Positions 18,562 through 27,276 of a DNA stretch of 64,000 nucleotides are shown piece by piece. A model generated the notes under the pieces. That model searched no databases and was not told the origin of the DNA. It saw only the letters and a list, made by a program, of their open reading frames with translations. The stretch lies in the NCBI GenBank assembly GCA_017554745.1, contig JAFZHS010000006.1, positions 1 to 64,000 on the forward strand. Reading direction: 5' to 3'. Each line of letters opens with the position of its first letter. Positions within the stretch are counted from its first letter, which is position 1. Origin of the DNA: Clostridiales bacterium. GTDB lineage: Bacteria; Bacillota; Clostridia; Saccharofermentanales; Saccharofermentanaceae. The position numbers were made by a program, and so were the translations under genes.

Positions 18562-19217
18562 TTCTTCGCCTTCAGCTCTCTTACCACTTCAAAAACATCC
18601 CTGTGCTTAAGCTTTCTGGGCTCGAACTTTAAGATGTTATAAACAAGCTGCATGACAAGCCCCGCGCCGAATGTGCTGATGAGCGTGCCTATTCCGACAG
18701 GGCCTCCCAAAAGATATCCGAATAAAAGAACGACTGCCCACAGCATTACTTCGACGATGCCTATCGGTATCTTCTTAAGTCTCTTGCCTAAGCCTACGAG
18801 AAGCGCATCTCTCGGGCCGCAGCACTGCCTGCAGCTCATGTAGATCCACATGCCGAGTGCCATGAAAACAAAACCCACAAGCATGATGCCGATGCCGAGC
18901 CAGACGTTCTGATTCTCCGGAAAGGGATTCAGATAGTTAAAAACCTGAATGAAGGTGCCCGTAAGGAAAGCATCGATGATCGTGCCAAAGCCGATCCTCT
19001 CTTTGAGCAGGATATCGATGATCAGGACAGTAATCGCGATGAGCGTCATCGAGAAACCGTAATTTAGCGGAGTGTGCTTTGCGATGCCCATTCCGAGGCA
19101 GTCCCACGGAGCAAGTCCGATATTGGCGTAAATGGTCAGGTGCACGCCGAACGAGAATACGATAAGTCCCAATATGATCTTGAGCCATTCCAAAAGGATC
19201 TTTGTAAGGGGTTTCAC
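18558..19217 (-). CDS. YczE/YitT-like membrane protein
   Basis: 219 residues from a GTG (AAGGAG 5 nt upstream), with five or six hydrophobic segments. Motifs such as YANIGLAPWDCLGMGIAK and CCGPRDALLVGL match the YczE family of integral membrane proteins, whose role is unknown. It sits 9 nt after a sugar-type permease gene and is probably cotranscribed with it. Confidence 0.85.
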   Translation of the reverse strand: MKPLTKILLEWLKIILGLIVFSFGVHLTIYANIGLAPWDCLGMGIAKHTPLNYGFSMTLIAITVLIIDILLKERIGFGTIIDAFLTGTFIQVFNYLNPFPENQNVWLGIGIMLVGFVFMALGMWIYMSCRQCCGPRDALLVGLGKRLKKIPIGIVEVMLWAVVLLFGYLLGGPVGIGTLISTFGAGLVMQLVYNILKFEPRKLKHRDVFEVVRELKAKN

Positions 19218-19226
19218 GTATGCTCC

Positions 19227-20237
19227 TTAAACTACTTCGCCCTTAGCCTGTCTCTTGGCTCTTCTCTCTTCCCTGCGCTCAAGTCTTCTCATCGCCTTGA
19301 GCTTGGCTTCATCCTTATCCCTGAGCATGTAGCCCGCGAAAACAGATATCGCACCGAAGAGTATCAGCAGGATGACGCTGGCAGCGGATGCCATGGCATA
19401 GTTATAGGAGCTTCTGAACGCAAGTATGTAGATATACATCATGAGCGTCATGTTCGGATTGCTGTTGTCGTAGAATCCGAAAACATAAGGTACATCGAAC
19501 ATTCCGAGGCCGTCCATTATCGTTATGACGGAGATAAAGAACAGCACGGGCTTCATGCCCGGCAAAGTGATCCTGAAAAATGTCTGTAACCTGCTGGCGC
19601 CATCAACCTCCGCAGCCTCAAAGACTTCCGTAGGAATGGTACCCATGCCCGCTACGGCATAGACAAATATAATGCCGAAGTGCATATAGATATTGATGAC
19701 GATAATAAAGAACGGCAGTGTCCAGATAAACTCAAAGTCTTCAGGCTGGAATCCGAATCCGTCGATAGCGGAAGCTATGAGGACGAATTCTTCCAGCTTT
19801 GCAAAGAATGTGCTGAAGAGTCCTACGAAGAACAGACCCATGATGTATCCGGACAAAACCTTAGGCATGAAGAAAGCCGTCTTGAAGAACATCTTGCCCT
19901 TGATCTTGTATCTTCTGTCAGTAACTACGGCAGCAAGCCAGAACGCCAATATCCATTCCGGGATGGCCTCGCAGACAAAGAAAAAAAGCGTGTTCTTGAG
20001 CGCCTTTTGGAACATCTGGGACTTAAGGATATATTGGAAATTGAAATACCAGGGCTTGCCCACATCCCAAAGCCATTTAAAGTTGGTTTTTCCTGCGCCC
20101 TTCAGTTCGGTAAACGCGAGGATGACAGTCCTGAACAAAGGATAAGCATGGAATAAAGCAAACGCGAGAATGAAGGGGATCGAGAAGATGTATCCCCATT
20201 TCGCATAACGTCTTGAAAGCAGTTTGTTTTTTCCCAT
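19227..20237 (-). CDS. Sugar ABC transporter permease (MalF/UgpA type), orphan
   Basis: 336 residues with six hydrophobic segments and the EAA loop EVFEAAEVDGASRLQTFFRITLP. The C-terminus is a strongly basic tail (residues about 308-336, Arg/Lys/Glu-rich). Such permeases normally work with a second permease, a binding protein and an ATPase. None is adjacent: the neighbours are an acyltransferase and a YczE-like gene. It either pairs with components elsewhere or is a relic that keeps an intact frame. Confidence 0.88.
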   Translation of the reverse strand: MGKNKLLSRRYAKWGYIFSIPFILAFALFHAYPLFRTVILAFTELKGAGKTNFKWLWDVGKPWYFNFQYILKSQMFQKALKNTLFFFVCEAIPEWILAFWLAAVVTDRRYKIKGKMFFKTAFFMPKVLSGYIMGLFFVGLFSTFFAKLEEFVLIASAIDGFGFQPEDFEFIWTLPFFIIVINIYMHFGIIFVYAVAGMGTIPTEVFEAAEVDGASRLQTFFRITLPGMKPVLFFISVITIMDGLGMFDVPYVFGFYDNSNPNMTLMMYIYILAFRSSYNYAMASAASVILLILFGAISVFAGYMLRDKDEAKLKAMRRLERREERRAKRQAKGEVV

Positions 20238-20266
20238 TTATCTACCCTGTCTGAAAAGATCAGTTA

Positions 20267-21751
20267 TTATCTCTTCGTTCTGTTCTTCTTGGCTTCCGGC
20301 TTTGCGGCTTTTTCATCCGGTTTTGTCTCTGCCTTGGGCTCAGCTTCTGACTTTGTTTCAGTCTTGGGCTCAGCTTCCTTTTCAGCTGTTGTCACGTCTT
20401 CAGACTTTTCCTTGGCAATATCTCTGATGTCGGCTTTTCCTTCGCCGTCATCTAACAGAGAAATATACATGGGCTTGACCTTCGGCCTCGGAGGGCTGAA
20501 CAGCTTATTCTGAACGCTCTCGGTGATCTTCTGTTCGATAACACCGAACAGGACTGAGAGGATCATGACGGATACGCCGTAGATCAGGAGATTGTTCTTA
20601 ACGTCTCCTACCTTGATCAATACATCCGGGACCTCAATGAAGCGGAGCACAGTGAGCGCCGCGAGGTTCATGAGATATGTATGGAGCGAATACTTGCCGA
20701 AGAATCTGGTAACCGGATTGTTTACGTGGTACTTCATCATGAAGATGAAGATAGTAAATACAAGGATAAAGAACAACGGGACCTGGCAGAAGTAAGTGAT
20801 GATCTTCTTATCGAGTTCATAACCGTTGCCGTCCCACTCTGTCCAATAACCGAAGTGGCTCTGTCCGAACGAAGAAAGCTGGTAGCAGAGCATCGTGATG
20901 GCCAAAAGGATATGGAACTTGAGAGCGTAAGACTTCTTGAAGAACGCGACGATCTGCTTTTCGTAGTTCGCGAAAATAAGACCCGTAAGGAATGCCGGTG
21001 CAGCGTTGACCCACCATTCACCGTTGAACCAGAAGATCTGCTGGTCCATCCACCATTTGAAACCATTCTCGAAGAACGCTTCGTCCGTCCACCATTGGTC
21101 AGGCCCTGCCCAGTATGCGAAGTGGCCGACGCACATGCCGCCTGCACCCATCGCGAGGATAAATACGAATATGATCGCGAAGCATACGGGGCGGTTCTTG
21201 ATAAAGCGGAATGTCAGGAAGAATACGAGGTACAGGATAGCAAGGACTATCGGGAACCATGCGTATCTGTTCATCATCGTAAAGCCCGAAAGGTTCGTGA
21301 GCCACTGCACCTTGTCGAGCGGATACTTGACGATGAACATCAGGAGTCCGTATATCAGAACGTTTACATAAAAAGGAACGACGATCGACTTAATGATCCT
21401 CTTCCTGATAAAACCCTTGAGATAATCTTTCTTCGCATCGAGACTCTTGATAAGACCAAAGCCCGAGCAGAAGAAAAAGATAGCTACGAAGTAAGCGCCG
21501 GCATTTACGAAGGGAGAAAGGACTCCTTCCTCCTGGAAGAACGGCTCTTGAGAGATGTGATGGATAATGACTCCGATAGCGGCAAAACCCCTGAGTGACT
21601 TCATCACTTCAAGGCTCGTAAAATCCTCATTGAATTCATTCTTCTTGCCGAATTTAGAGCTCGCGCCCCAAATGAAAAGAATGATAAACGAATAGCACAC
21701 GATCTGGCTTGCTATCGTCCAGCCGGTCATACCGCCAAAGAATTCTCCCAT
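20267..21751 (-). CDS. Acyltransferase-3 family membrane protein with charged tail
   Basis: 494 residues. After an N-terminal TM segment, LEVMKSLRGFAAIGVIIHHI carries the acyltransferase-3 start motif with its conserved Arg and His. About ten membrane segments follow. The last 75 or so residues are a Lys/Glu/Ala/Pro-rich cytoplasmic tail (repeated A-E-P-K-x-E-T-K). The family O-acetylates or succinylates cell-surface glycans. The long antisense ORFs over this gene are codon-bias shadows. Confidence 0.85.
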   Translation of the reverse strand: MGEFFGGMTGWTIASQIVCYSFIILFIWGASSKFGKKNEFNEDFTSLEVMKSLRGFAAIGVIIHHISQEPFFQEEGVLSPFVNAGAYFVAIFFFCSGFGLIKSLDAKKDYLKGFIRKRIIKSIVVPFYVNVLIYGLLMFIVKYPLDKVQWLTNLSGFTMMNRYAWFPIVLAILYLVFFLTFRFIKNRPVCFAIIFVFILAMGAGGMCVGHFAYWAGPDQWWTDEAFFENGFKWWMDQQIFWFNGEWWVNAAPAFLTGLIFANYEKQIVAFFKKSYALKFHILLAITMLCYQLSSFGQSHFGYWTEWDGNGYELDKKIITYFCQVPLFFILVFTIFIFMMKYHVNNPVTRFFGKYSLHTYLMNLAALTVLRFIEVPDVLIKVGDVKNNLLIYGVSVMILSVLFGVIEQKITESVQNKLFSPPRPKVKPMYISLLDDGEGKADIRDIAKEKSEDVTTAEKEAEPKTETKSEAEPKAETKPDEKAAKPEAKKNRTKR

Positions 21752-21823
21752 ATTAACCCCATAAAAAACTTAGTGCATTTTTATGCATCCTAATGGGGAT
21801 TATAACATATATAAATATTTTTT

Positions 21824-22441
21824 CTATTTTAGAGGAATGATTATCACGCCTTTGTTCATGGCAAAGACAAGTCTTTCTCCTTGCTCTGCCCCCGTCAGTT
21901 CAACGCCGAAGAAGGCATCATTTACGAAGCCGTAATAGTACTCGTTCTCATCCTTATCTTTCATGTGGATGCTCCAGTGGCCCATGCCGTCGTAATCGGC
22001 ACTCGTCACTATCAGATTTGTTGTATTCATAAGATCCTTGCAGTTGCCGATCTTCTCAAGCTCTATATCGCTGCTCAGTTCATTTGAATAAGTCATAGGA
22101 TACGGACCGTCCTCATTCGGTATGTGCTCGGGCTCTATTCCGTCTTTTGCCACGAAGATATCGCCGTATTCATAATCCTTTGGAGTGTGATACCACACCA
22201 CTGCCATTGTTTCTTCGCCGTAGAAATATCTGAGCCTGATATTCTCGTTATATTCGCCCATAGTGCCTATCATGACGTAGTACTTGTCCACATCAAGATC
22301 AGGCTTGGTCTCCGTGGCTTTTGCTTCCTCCGAACGCTCAGAACGCCTTTGCCTCCTGCTCTTTTCTTCCTTGCAGGACGTTGCTGTTACAGTTAAAACT
22401 GCTGCCATCATTGCAGCTGCCAAAATCTTTAAAATCTTCAT
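21824..22441 (-). CDS. Lipoprotein of unknown function (sigma-factor operon)
   Basis: 205 residues; GGGGGAA precedes the ATG. The signal peptide ends in the lipobox TATSC (Cys23), followed by a Lys/Arg/Glu linker and a soluble domain. I recognise no family. It follows the ECF sigma/anti-sigma pair on the same strand after a strong hairpin and is plausibly part of the same regulon. Confidence 0.7.
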   Translation of the reverse strand: MKILKILAAAMMAAVLTVTATSCKEEKSRRQRRSERSEEAKATETKPDLDVDKYYVMIGTMGEYNENIRLRYFYGEETMAVVWYHTPKDYEYGDIFVAKDGIEPEHIPNEDGPYPMTYSNELSSDIELEKIGNCKDLMNTTNLIVTSADYDGMGHWSIHMKDKDENEYYYGFVNDAFFGVELTGAEQGERLVFAMNKGVIIIPLK

Positions 22442-22471
22442 CTTGATTCCCCCATAATGCGGCTTGCAATT

Positions 22472-22498
22472 CCGTCCCGCGGCTTTTCTGCGGGACGG
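22472..22498. promoter_or_regulatory. Strong intercistronic hairpin
   Basis: Perfect 9-bp stem CCGTCCCGC / GCGGGACGG between the anti-sigma and lipoprotein genes. No T run follows on the minus strand, so it is likely an mRNA stability or processing element rather than a full terminator. Confidence 0.5.
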
Positions 22499-22528
22499 CT
22501 GTTTTCATCTTCAATTCAATACGGTAGT

Positions 22529-23218
22529 TTAAGTCTCTCCGGTATAGCCTTCAGGATAACCCGTCGGATCAGTGCCTATGAAGACGCCGTCATCTGTCTT
22601 CGTAAAGTATGCGTAGTAGACATTCTCGTTGAAGGTTGGTCCGCCGCAGGCGATCCTGTAATCACCGGGCGCAAGCTCTCCGAAAGGCGACAGATCGTAT
22701 GTCATCGTAATATCAGCGCCGGGCCCTATCTCATGCATAAGATCGTGGACTGCGTAGTCTTCTGAAGGCACATAATACCACTGTCCTTCGATCAAGACTT
22801 CAAGCCTGTAGTACTCTCCGAAGCTCCACGGTTCATCGCTGATGTTCGTGAACTTTACGTTCGCCTTATCACCTTCCAAGCGCACGCTTACAAGGATGAA
22901 CTGCGTGCCCAGGCTGTCGTTTACCGGTTCAAAATTGTATGCTTCCGTAAACCCGGGCGTGGTCGTTGCAGGCATCTCGGATGTTACGGTCTCAGCTTCG
23001 GTGAATGCCTGCCGGGCTGTTGTCGGCGGGACTTCTTTTTTCTTTAACGCTAATCTTACGAAATTGGCAGCAACGCCAATAACGACTAAGAGCGATGCGG
23101 CGACTGCAAGGAGAATGCGAACGTCAGCACGTTTTCTTGCCTTCTTATATGTTTCTGCTTCCTCGATATATTTGTCGTCGATGTTTTCGAGGACTTCAAG
23201 AAAATCGATCTGTCTCAT
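22529..23218 (-). CDS. Putative single-TM anti-sigma factor
   Basis: 229 residues. The N-terminal 35 are charged and cytoplasmic, one TM segment follows (about 35-57), then a Thr/Pro linker and an extracytoplasmic Ig-like beta domain (about 100-215) with repeated Tyr/Trp. It overlaps the sigma-factor gene by 4 nt (ATGA), the usual arrangement for an ECF sigma factor and its membrane anti-sigma. No zinc-type anti-sigma motif (HxxxCxxC) is present, so the role rests on context. Confidence 0.7.
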   Translation of the reverse strand: MRQIDFLEVLENIDDKYIEEAETYKKARKRADVRILLAVAASLLVVIGVAANFVRLALKKKEVPPTTARQAFTEAETVTSEMPATTTPGFTEAYNFEPVNDSLGTQFILVSVRLEGDKANVKFTNISDEPWSFGEYYRLEVLIEGQWYYVPSEDYAVHDLMHEIGPGADITMTYDLSPFGELAPGDYRIACGGPTFNENVYYAYFTKTDDGVFIGTDPTGYPEGYTGET

Positions 23219-23775
23219 AATTCGAACCCCCTTCCGATCAAATAATCGCGGAGGTTGTTTCTTATGCGGCGGACGGATACGGAGATGTTGTTCTCGCTCG
23301 TGCCCATCCTTGACGCGATAGACTTCACATCGTCGGCATACCAGTAACGGCGCACGAACATAACTCTCTTCTCCACAGAAAGCGTTGCGAGAAAATCGTT
23401 GACTGCTGCTGTCAGATCAGCGCGGATAGCTTCCTCTTCGGGATCAGGCTCCCCTGATACGATCTCGCGCACTTCATCAAGCACGACGGTCATTTCATTG
23501 CCGCCGCGCTTTTCTGCGTTATTCAGCTTATAACGGTTCAGCGAGATATTTCTTGTGATCTTGCCGATGAAGGCCGAGAAGATCGAAGGCCTCTTAGGCG
23601 GGATGGATTCCCACACCTTAACGTATGTGTCGTTGACACACTCTTCGGAATCTTCACGGTTAAAAAGAATGTTGTTTGCGATCGCAAAGCAGTACCTGCC
23701 GTACTTTCTCGACGTCTCTTCGATCGCAGCTTCATCTCTGTCCCAGTATAAGCGGATAATATTCTCGTCTTCCAT
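23215..23775 (-). CDS. ECF-type RNA polymerase sigma factor
   Basis: 186 residues with AGGAGG before the ATG. Region 2 is seen in YGRYCFAIANNILFNREDSEECVNDTYVKVWESI, including the DTYVKVW promoter-melting segment. Region 4 is seen in FVRRYWYADDVKSIASRMGTSENNISVSVRRIRNNL, a helix-turn-helix. It starts an operon with the membrane anti-sigma gene and a lipoprotein. The signal is unknown. Confidence 0.93.
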   Translation of the reverse strand: MEDENIIRLYWDRDEAAIEETSRKYGRYCFAIANNILFNREDSEECVNDTYVKVWESIPPKRPSIFSAFIGKITRNISLNRYKLNNAEKRGGNEMTVVLDEVREIVSGEPDPEEEAIRADLTAAVNDFLATLSVEKRVMFVRRYWYADDVKSIASRMGTSENNISVSVRRIRNNLRDYLIGRGFEL

Positions 23776-23849
23776 AAGAACATCCTCCTTTACTTATACT
23801 GACAACTTTTAGAGATAAATCTGACAGCAGATTTTAAAAAATCTTTTGT

Positions 23850-25010
23850 TTACTCTGTGACCATTTCACCCACAGTCTGAAGGTGATCATTCTCGACGCA
23901 CCATTCTCCGAATTTCTCGAAAACGTCTTCGCCGAATAACTCCTTAATGGCAGTGGCAAATTTATTGACCTCTTCTTCACTGTATTCCATTCTGTCATAG
24001 TTGATGCCCATCTCTATGATCTTATCGTTCAGCTTTTTATATGTATCGCTGCCGTTAAGTTCATACAGGTACATAAAGAGATATTTGCCGTATGTATACT
24101 GCGCGCCTCTCTCAGCTGAGGACAGGGTCATATAATCTTCAATGAAGATCCTTTCCGCATTCTCTGAGTTAACCTTTTCCGGAAGCGAATAGTCATCAAG
24201 ATTGCGTCTTTCCTGAGCCACACCTATGGACGGATATTCATCGGCAAGCGCTTCGATTACAGAATACCCCATGTATTCGGCAATTCCTTCGGTAATGATC
24301 TCCGTCGTCCTGTGATTCCTCTCGGTAATAACATGCGTAAGCTCATGGGCGATATCGGTATAATCCAGATAATCGTTTATGTAAGACGGGTTATCCCTGT
24401 AATAAGGAACGGAATTTAATATTTCTTCTGAGAACATCTCATATATTACGATAACCGCACCTTCACTGGTTGCGGAAGATATCCAGCCCTCAGGCTTGTC
24501 ATCAGCCATTAAGAAGATCGGGATCTTGGTGCCGACCCCCACGTTATACCACGGATATTCTCCGTCAAAATATATGGAGACGTTGATCATCCATTCACAG
24601 TATTCATATGTGTCAGGACAGGAAGACAATCCCAATTCAGCTTCAAGCTCATCAATGATAGCGTCAACATTTACTTGGAAATCGCCGGGAATATCGATGC
24701 CCTTATCTATGAAAAGAACATACTTCTCAGACTCAAGGTAGCAATAATCAGTCGAAACAAAATGGTGCTCTTCTATGCCGTCGAGCTTTACCTCTTCATA
24801 AGGAAGTTCATTAGGCGCTTTGACACAAAAGCCCTCATCTATTTCACCTTCGATCTGGACTTCTTCAGAAGTAGTTGTTGTGGGATCCTCCCAGATCGTC
24901 GCTTCACCGGCAGTCTGAAGACATCCCGTCAACATAGTTGTCGTAGCCAGCAAAGCCGCGCCAACGGCATATAAAGGTTTCTTTGAATTTGTCTTAGGCT
25001 CTATTTTCAT
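23850..25010 (-). CDS. Secreted lipoprotein with gluzincin-like metallopeptidase motif
   Basis: 386 residues from the ATG at 25010 (GGAG upstream; the longer ORF lacks a site). The lipobox MLTGC places Cys near residue 30. A zinc-peptidase motif HELTH is followed by TEGIAEYMG about 20 residues later, giving the HExxH...E arrangement in which the residue after His is Glu. A long acidic N-terminal part (residues 35-180) is unassigned. It is probably a cell-surface zinc protease-like protein. It is monocistronic. Confidence 0.75.
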   Translation of the reverse strand: MKIEPKTNSKKPLYAVGAALLATTTMLTGCLQTAGEATIWEDPTTTTSEEVQIEGEIDEGFCVKAPNELPYEEVKLDGIEEHHFVSTDYCYLESEKYVLFIDKGIDIPGDFQVNVDAIIDELEAELGLSSCPDTYEYCEWMINVSIYFDGEYPWYNVGVGTKIPIFLMADDKPEGWISSATSEGAVIVIYEMFSEEILNSVPYYRDNPSYINDYLDYTDIAHELTHVITERNHRTTEIITEGIAEYMGYSVIEALADEYPSIGVAQERRNLDDYSLPEKVNSENAERIFIEDYMTLSSAERGAQYTYGKYLFMYLYELNGSDTYKKLNDKIIEMGINYDRMEYSEEEVNKFATAIKELFGEDVFEKFGEWCVENDHLQTVGEMVTE

Positions 25011-25159
25011 AAACTGTCTCCTATAACTGTACAAAAACCTATCCGTAACTTTTATTATACCATCTGCAGAAAAGCTCAATCTTCATGATCAACCCCTCCT
25101 CATGAATATAATCTATATCTTCTATACAGTTTAATAACCGGAAAAGTTGCAAAAATATA

Positions 25160-25183
25160 CCCCGCAGATCAGAAACCGCGGGG
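25160..25183 (-). terminator. Intrinsic terminator after the LUD gene
   Basis: CCCCGC / GCGGGG stem (25160-25165, 25178-25183), followed on the minus strand by TATATTTTTGC. Confidence 0.7.
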
Positions 25184-25209
25184 CATTTCATAATGATTTG
25201 TGCGTCAGT

Positions 25210-25839
25210 TCAGAAACCGAGATTGTCGTTTACAAGGATTACGCTGATCCTTCCCTCATGTCTCGAGAACCTTGTGATAAGGATCTGACAGCAGATCGTA
25301 TCGGGCGACTTGCAGTTGAAGCACGTGCCCTTTTTCGAGCAGGGCGTATCAAGACCGAAACGCTGCGCGTTGATCGGAGCTGCAACATTTCGCGCGCGCT
25401 TCATGGCTGAATCGATATCGTTGCAGACCTTGTTCATGCCGACGATGAAGATAACGTGCTTGGGGCCCTGGGCTATCGCGGAAACTCTGTTGGAATTGCC
25501 GTCAATGTTTACGAGGATCCCGTCATCAGTCATGGCGTTGCAGCTTGCGAGAAAATAATCAGCATCGTAAGCCATAAGCATGGCCTGTCTCTTGTCCTCA
25601 TATGCATCGCGGTCGATGAAATTATAGTTTCCGTTCTTGAGCGCCTCCGACAAGCCGATCTCATGAACGCTCATTCCGCCGCCCATTGAGATGGAGCTGC
25701 CTTCGGGGATCAGGTCCAAAGCGATCTTCAGAGCTTCTTCCTTGCTTGCTGCATAGTAGCCTTCCATGTTGCGTGACTTCAAACCTGCGATGGTCTTCTG
25801 TGCCAGAAGTTCGTTTCTTTTTGTGATGTTTGCGTCCAT
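25210..25839 (-). CDS. LUD-domain protein (LutC/YkgG-related)
   Basis: 209 residues. MGGGMSVHEIGLSEAL and the following NYNFIDRD, SCNAMTDDGILVNIDG and FIVGMNKVC match the LUD domain found in lactate-utilisation subunits. A C-terminal Cys cluster (PCSKKGTCFNCKSPDTICC) is present. Stand-alone LUD proteins of this type are common in Clostridia and their activity is unclear. It lies 15 nt after the SGNH hydrolase gene and is probably cotranscribed. Confidence 0.85.
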   Translation of the reverse strand: MDANITKRNELLAQKTIAGLKSRNMEGYYAASKEEALKIALDLIPEGSSISMGGGMSVHEIGLSEALKNGNYNFIDRDAYEDKRQAMLMAYDADYFLASCNAMTDDGILVNIDGNSNRVSAIAQGPKHVIFIVGMNKVCNDIDSAMKRARNVAAPINAQRFGLDTPCSKKGTCFNCKSPDTICCQILITRFSRHEGRISVILVNDNLGF

Positions 25840-25854
25840 AGATGAGTCCTCACT

Positions 25855-26484
25855 TTATTTAATTATTTCCGCCAGAATTTTACCGAGTTTGCGCTGTCCG
25901 TCTGCATCGAGATGTGCACCATCCACATCGCTCGCCTTTACGTATTCTGCAGCATCAACGAATGTGCAGCCGTACATATCGGCAAGCTGTTTGTACCAGG
26001 GAGACAGCTCCTCCGTCAGCTTCTTTGCATTCTCATAGCCGAAGCTGTCACCGAGCCATGAATCCTTGATGGCATCCGAAATGTGCGGCGGTGATACAAG
26101 AATGACCTTGATCTTATCCTGGCATCTGAAACGGTTATAAGCCTGGATCTTCTCGAGCATGATCTGCATCTCGCCCGCGATATCCATCGAAGAATAAGAG
26201 AACTTCCTCTTGCAGTCGTTGGATCCGAGCATGATGATCACATAGTCCAGAGGCGTATGGCTCTCAAGGCAGGGACCGATATAAGCAAGGCCGTTCTTCT
26301 CGCCTTCTGCAGGATCTTCGGTCGCGATCGTCCTGCCATTCTGGCCTTCTTCGATCACCCTGTATTCATCGCCCAAAATCTTCTGCATGACGCACGGCCA
26401 ACGGCTGTCTTCTTCAAACCTTATGCGGTTTGCAGGATCGTAACCCCAGGTAAGTGAATCACCAAAGCAAAGAATTCTTTTCAT
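25855..26484 (-). CDS. SGNH/GDSL-family hydrolase
   Basis: 209 residues with all four SGNH blocks: FGDSLTWG (nucleophile Ser), GQNGRT, MLGSNDCK and DGAHLDADG (catalytic Asp/His). It has no signal peptide, so it is cytosolic. Related enzymes are arylesterases or acyl-hydrolases of broad specificity. It is the first gene of a two-gene unit with the LUD protein. Confidence 0.9.
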   Translation of the reverse strand: MKRILCFGDSLTWGYDPANRIRFEEDSRWPCVMQKILGDEYRVIEEGQNGRTIATEDPAEGEKNGLAYIGPCLESHTPLDYVIIMLGSNDCKRKFSYSSMDIAGEMQIMLEKIQAYNRFRCQDKIKVILVSPPHISDAIKDSWLGDSFGYENAKKLTEELSPWYKQLADMYGCTFVDAAEYVKASDVDGAHLDADGQRKLGKILAEIIK

Positions 26485-26567
26485 GTTCGCACCGCCCGAA
26501 AAATTATTCTATGAATACTATATAACAAAAAACGACCGGACTGCTCGTGAATGTGTTTTCTGCCTCG

Positions 26568-26752
26568 ACGGATAAAAAGACAAATTTTCTCTGCTTTTAT
26601 CCGTAATCTCGTTGCGTTTCACTGCCTCAACCACGCAATATTACGGATAAAACAGCGTGATTTACTCTTTTTATCCGTAATGATCGCTAATCCAAGCTTC
26701 TTATCTATGGAAAATTACGGATAAAACAGACTGTTTTCGCGATTTTATCCGT
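26568..26752. repeat. Array of three palindromic units (ACGGATAAAA half-sites)
   Basis: Six half-sites alternate in orientation: ACGGATAAAA at 26568, its inverse at 26595-26604, (ATT)ACGGATAAAA at 26640-26652, inverse 26669-26681, 26714-26726, and inverse 26743-26752. Each pair makes a stem of 10-13 bp with a 16-17 nt loop, and units repeat every 74-75 bp. Inner arms end in ATTACGG and outer arms in GACGG. The DNA between units is unrelated. It is a REP/BIME-like or binding-site array. It fills most of the gap from 26485 to the tRNA-Ser terminator. Confidence 0.8.
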
Positions 26753-26778
26753 CGGGCAAATCTCGAAAACAAAAAGAA

Positions 26779-26802
26779 ACCCGGTAACCAAAGCTACCGG
26801 GT
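26779..26802 (-). terminator. Intrinsic terminator of tRNA-Ser
   Basis: Perfect ACCCGGTA / TACCGGGT stem; on the minus strand followed by TTCTTTTTGTTTT, just after the tRNA 3' end. Confidence 0.85.
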
Positions 26803-26807
26803 GTATT

Positions 26808-26900
26808 TGGCGGAGAAGGAGGGATTCGAACCCTCGAAACCCTTTTGGGGTTTACACGATTTCCAGTCGTGCGCCCTCGACCAGGCTAGGCGACTTCTCC
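26808..26900 (-). tRNA. tRNA-Ser (anticodon GGA)
   Basis: 93-nt class II tRNA with a GGAGAAG acceptor arm paired to CTTCTCC, a long variable arm (AACCC...GGGTT), GTTCGAATC in the T loop and encoded CCA. The anticodon loop is CTGGAAA, giving GGA (reads UCC/UCU). Confidence 0.96.
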
Positions 26901-26934
26901 ATAATCCTTGCTATAAGGACCAAAATGCTCAATG

Positions 26935-26963
26935 ATTGTATAATCTTTGGGTACCTTTGTCAA
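26935..26963 (-). promoter_or_regulatory. Consensus promoter of tRNA-Ser
   Basis: On the minus strand TTGACA, 17 nt, TACAAT, placed about 35 nt before the tRNA: a near-consensus housekeeping-sigma promoter. Confidence 0.75.
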
Positions 26964-26994
26964 CATTCAAAGGCATTTCTGCCATGAGGTTTTA

Positions 26995-27023
26995 TTGTCA
27001 AGGCATTATTACTGTGTTATACT
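26995..27023 (+). promoter_or_regulatory. Promoter of tRNA-Thr
   Basis: TTGTCA, 17 nt, TATACT, ending 17 nt before the tRNA 5' end: a near-consensus promoter. Confidence 0.75.
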
Positions 27024-27039
27024 TCATAGGCTTTGATAT

Positions 27040-27115
27040 GCCCCCATAGCTCAGTAGGTAGAGCGCATCCATGGTAAGGATGAGGTCTCCGGTTCAAGCC
27101 CGGATGGAGGCTCCA
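27040..27115 (+). tRNA. tRNA-Thr (anticodon GGT)
   Basis: 76 nt including CCA. D arm TAGCTCAGTAGGTAGAGC, anticodon stem CATCC/GGATG with loop ATGGTAA (anticodon GGT), T arm TCCGG TTCAAGC CCGGA. The acceptor stem GCCCCCA / TGGAGGC contains a C-A mismatch at the fourth pair (4-69). Confidence 0.93.
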
Positions 27116-27125
27116 GTTTTAAAAA

Positions 27126-27200
27126 GGAACACCTTGCTACTACGAACAGTCCTCGGCGCTAAAGCGCCTGCGGAACTAGTAGCAAGGTGTTTCTTTTTGC
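27126..27200 (+). terminator. Large two-tier hairpin/terminator after tRNA-Thr
   Basis: Perfect 15-bp outer stem (27128-27142 with 27177-27191) enclosing a nested hairpin GGCGC-TAAA-GCGCC (27155-27168), followed by TCTTTTT. It is larger than a usual terminator and may be a repeat-derived element. A partial copy of the right arm (AGCAGGGTGTTTCT) recurs near 27242-27256. Confidence 0.7.
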
Positions 27201-27276
27201 TTCGCTTCTGAAAGCTTCCGGTGAATCCCAAAACTAATAACAGCAGGGTGTTTCTAATATTTTCAGCATTTGCGGA

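Noticed and set aside
20681..21598. 305-residue ORF antisense to the acyltransferase
   Set aside because: Charged, codon-mirror shadow of a real membrane protein gene.
26568..26752. Possible small CRISPR array
   Set aside because: The loops inside each palindrome are not conserved and the repeats alternate in orientation, so repeat and spacer structure is absent. No cas genes are nearby.
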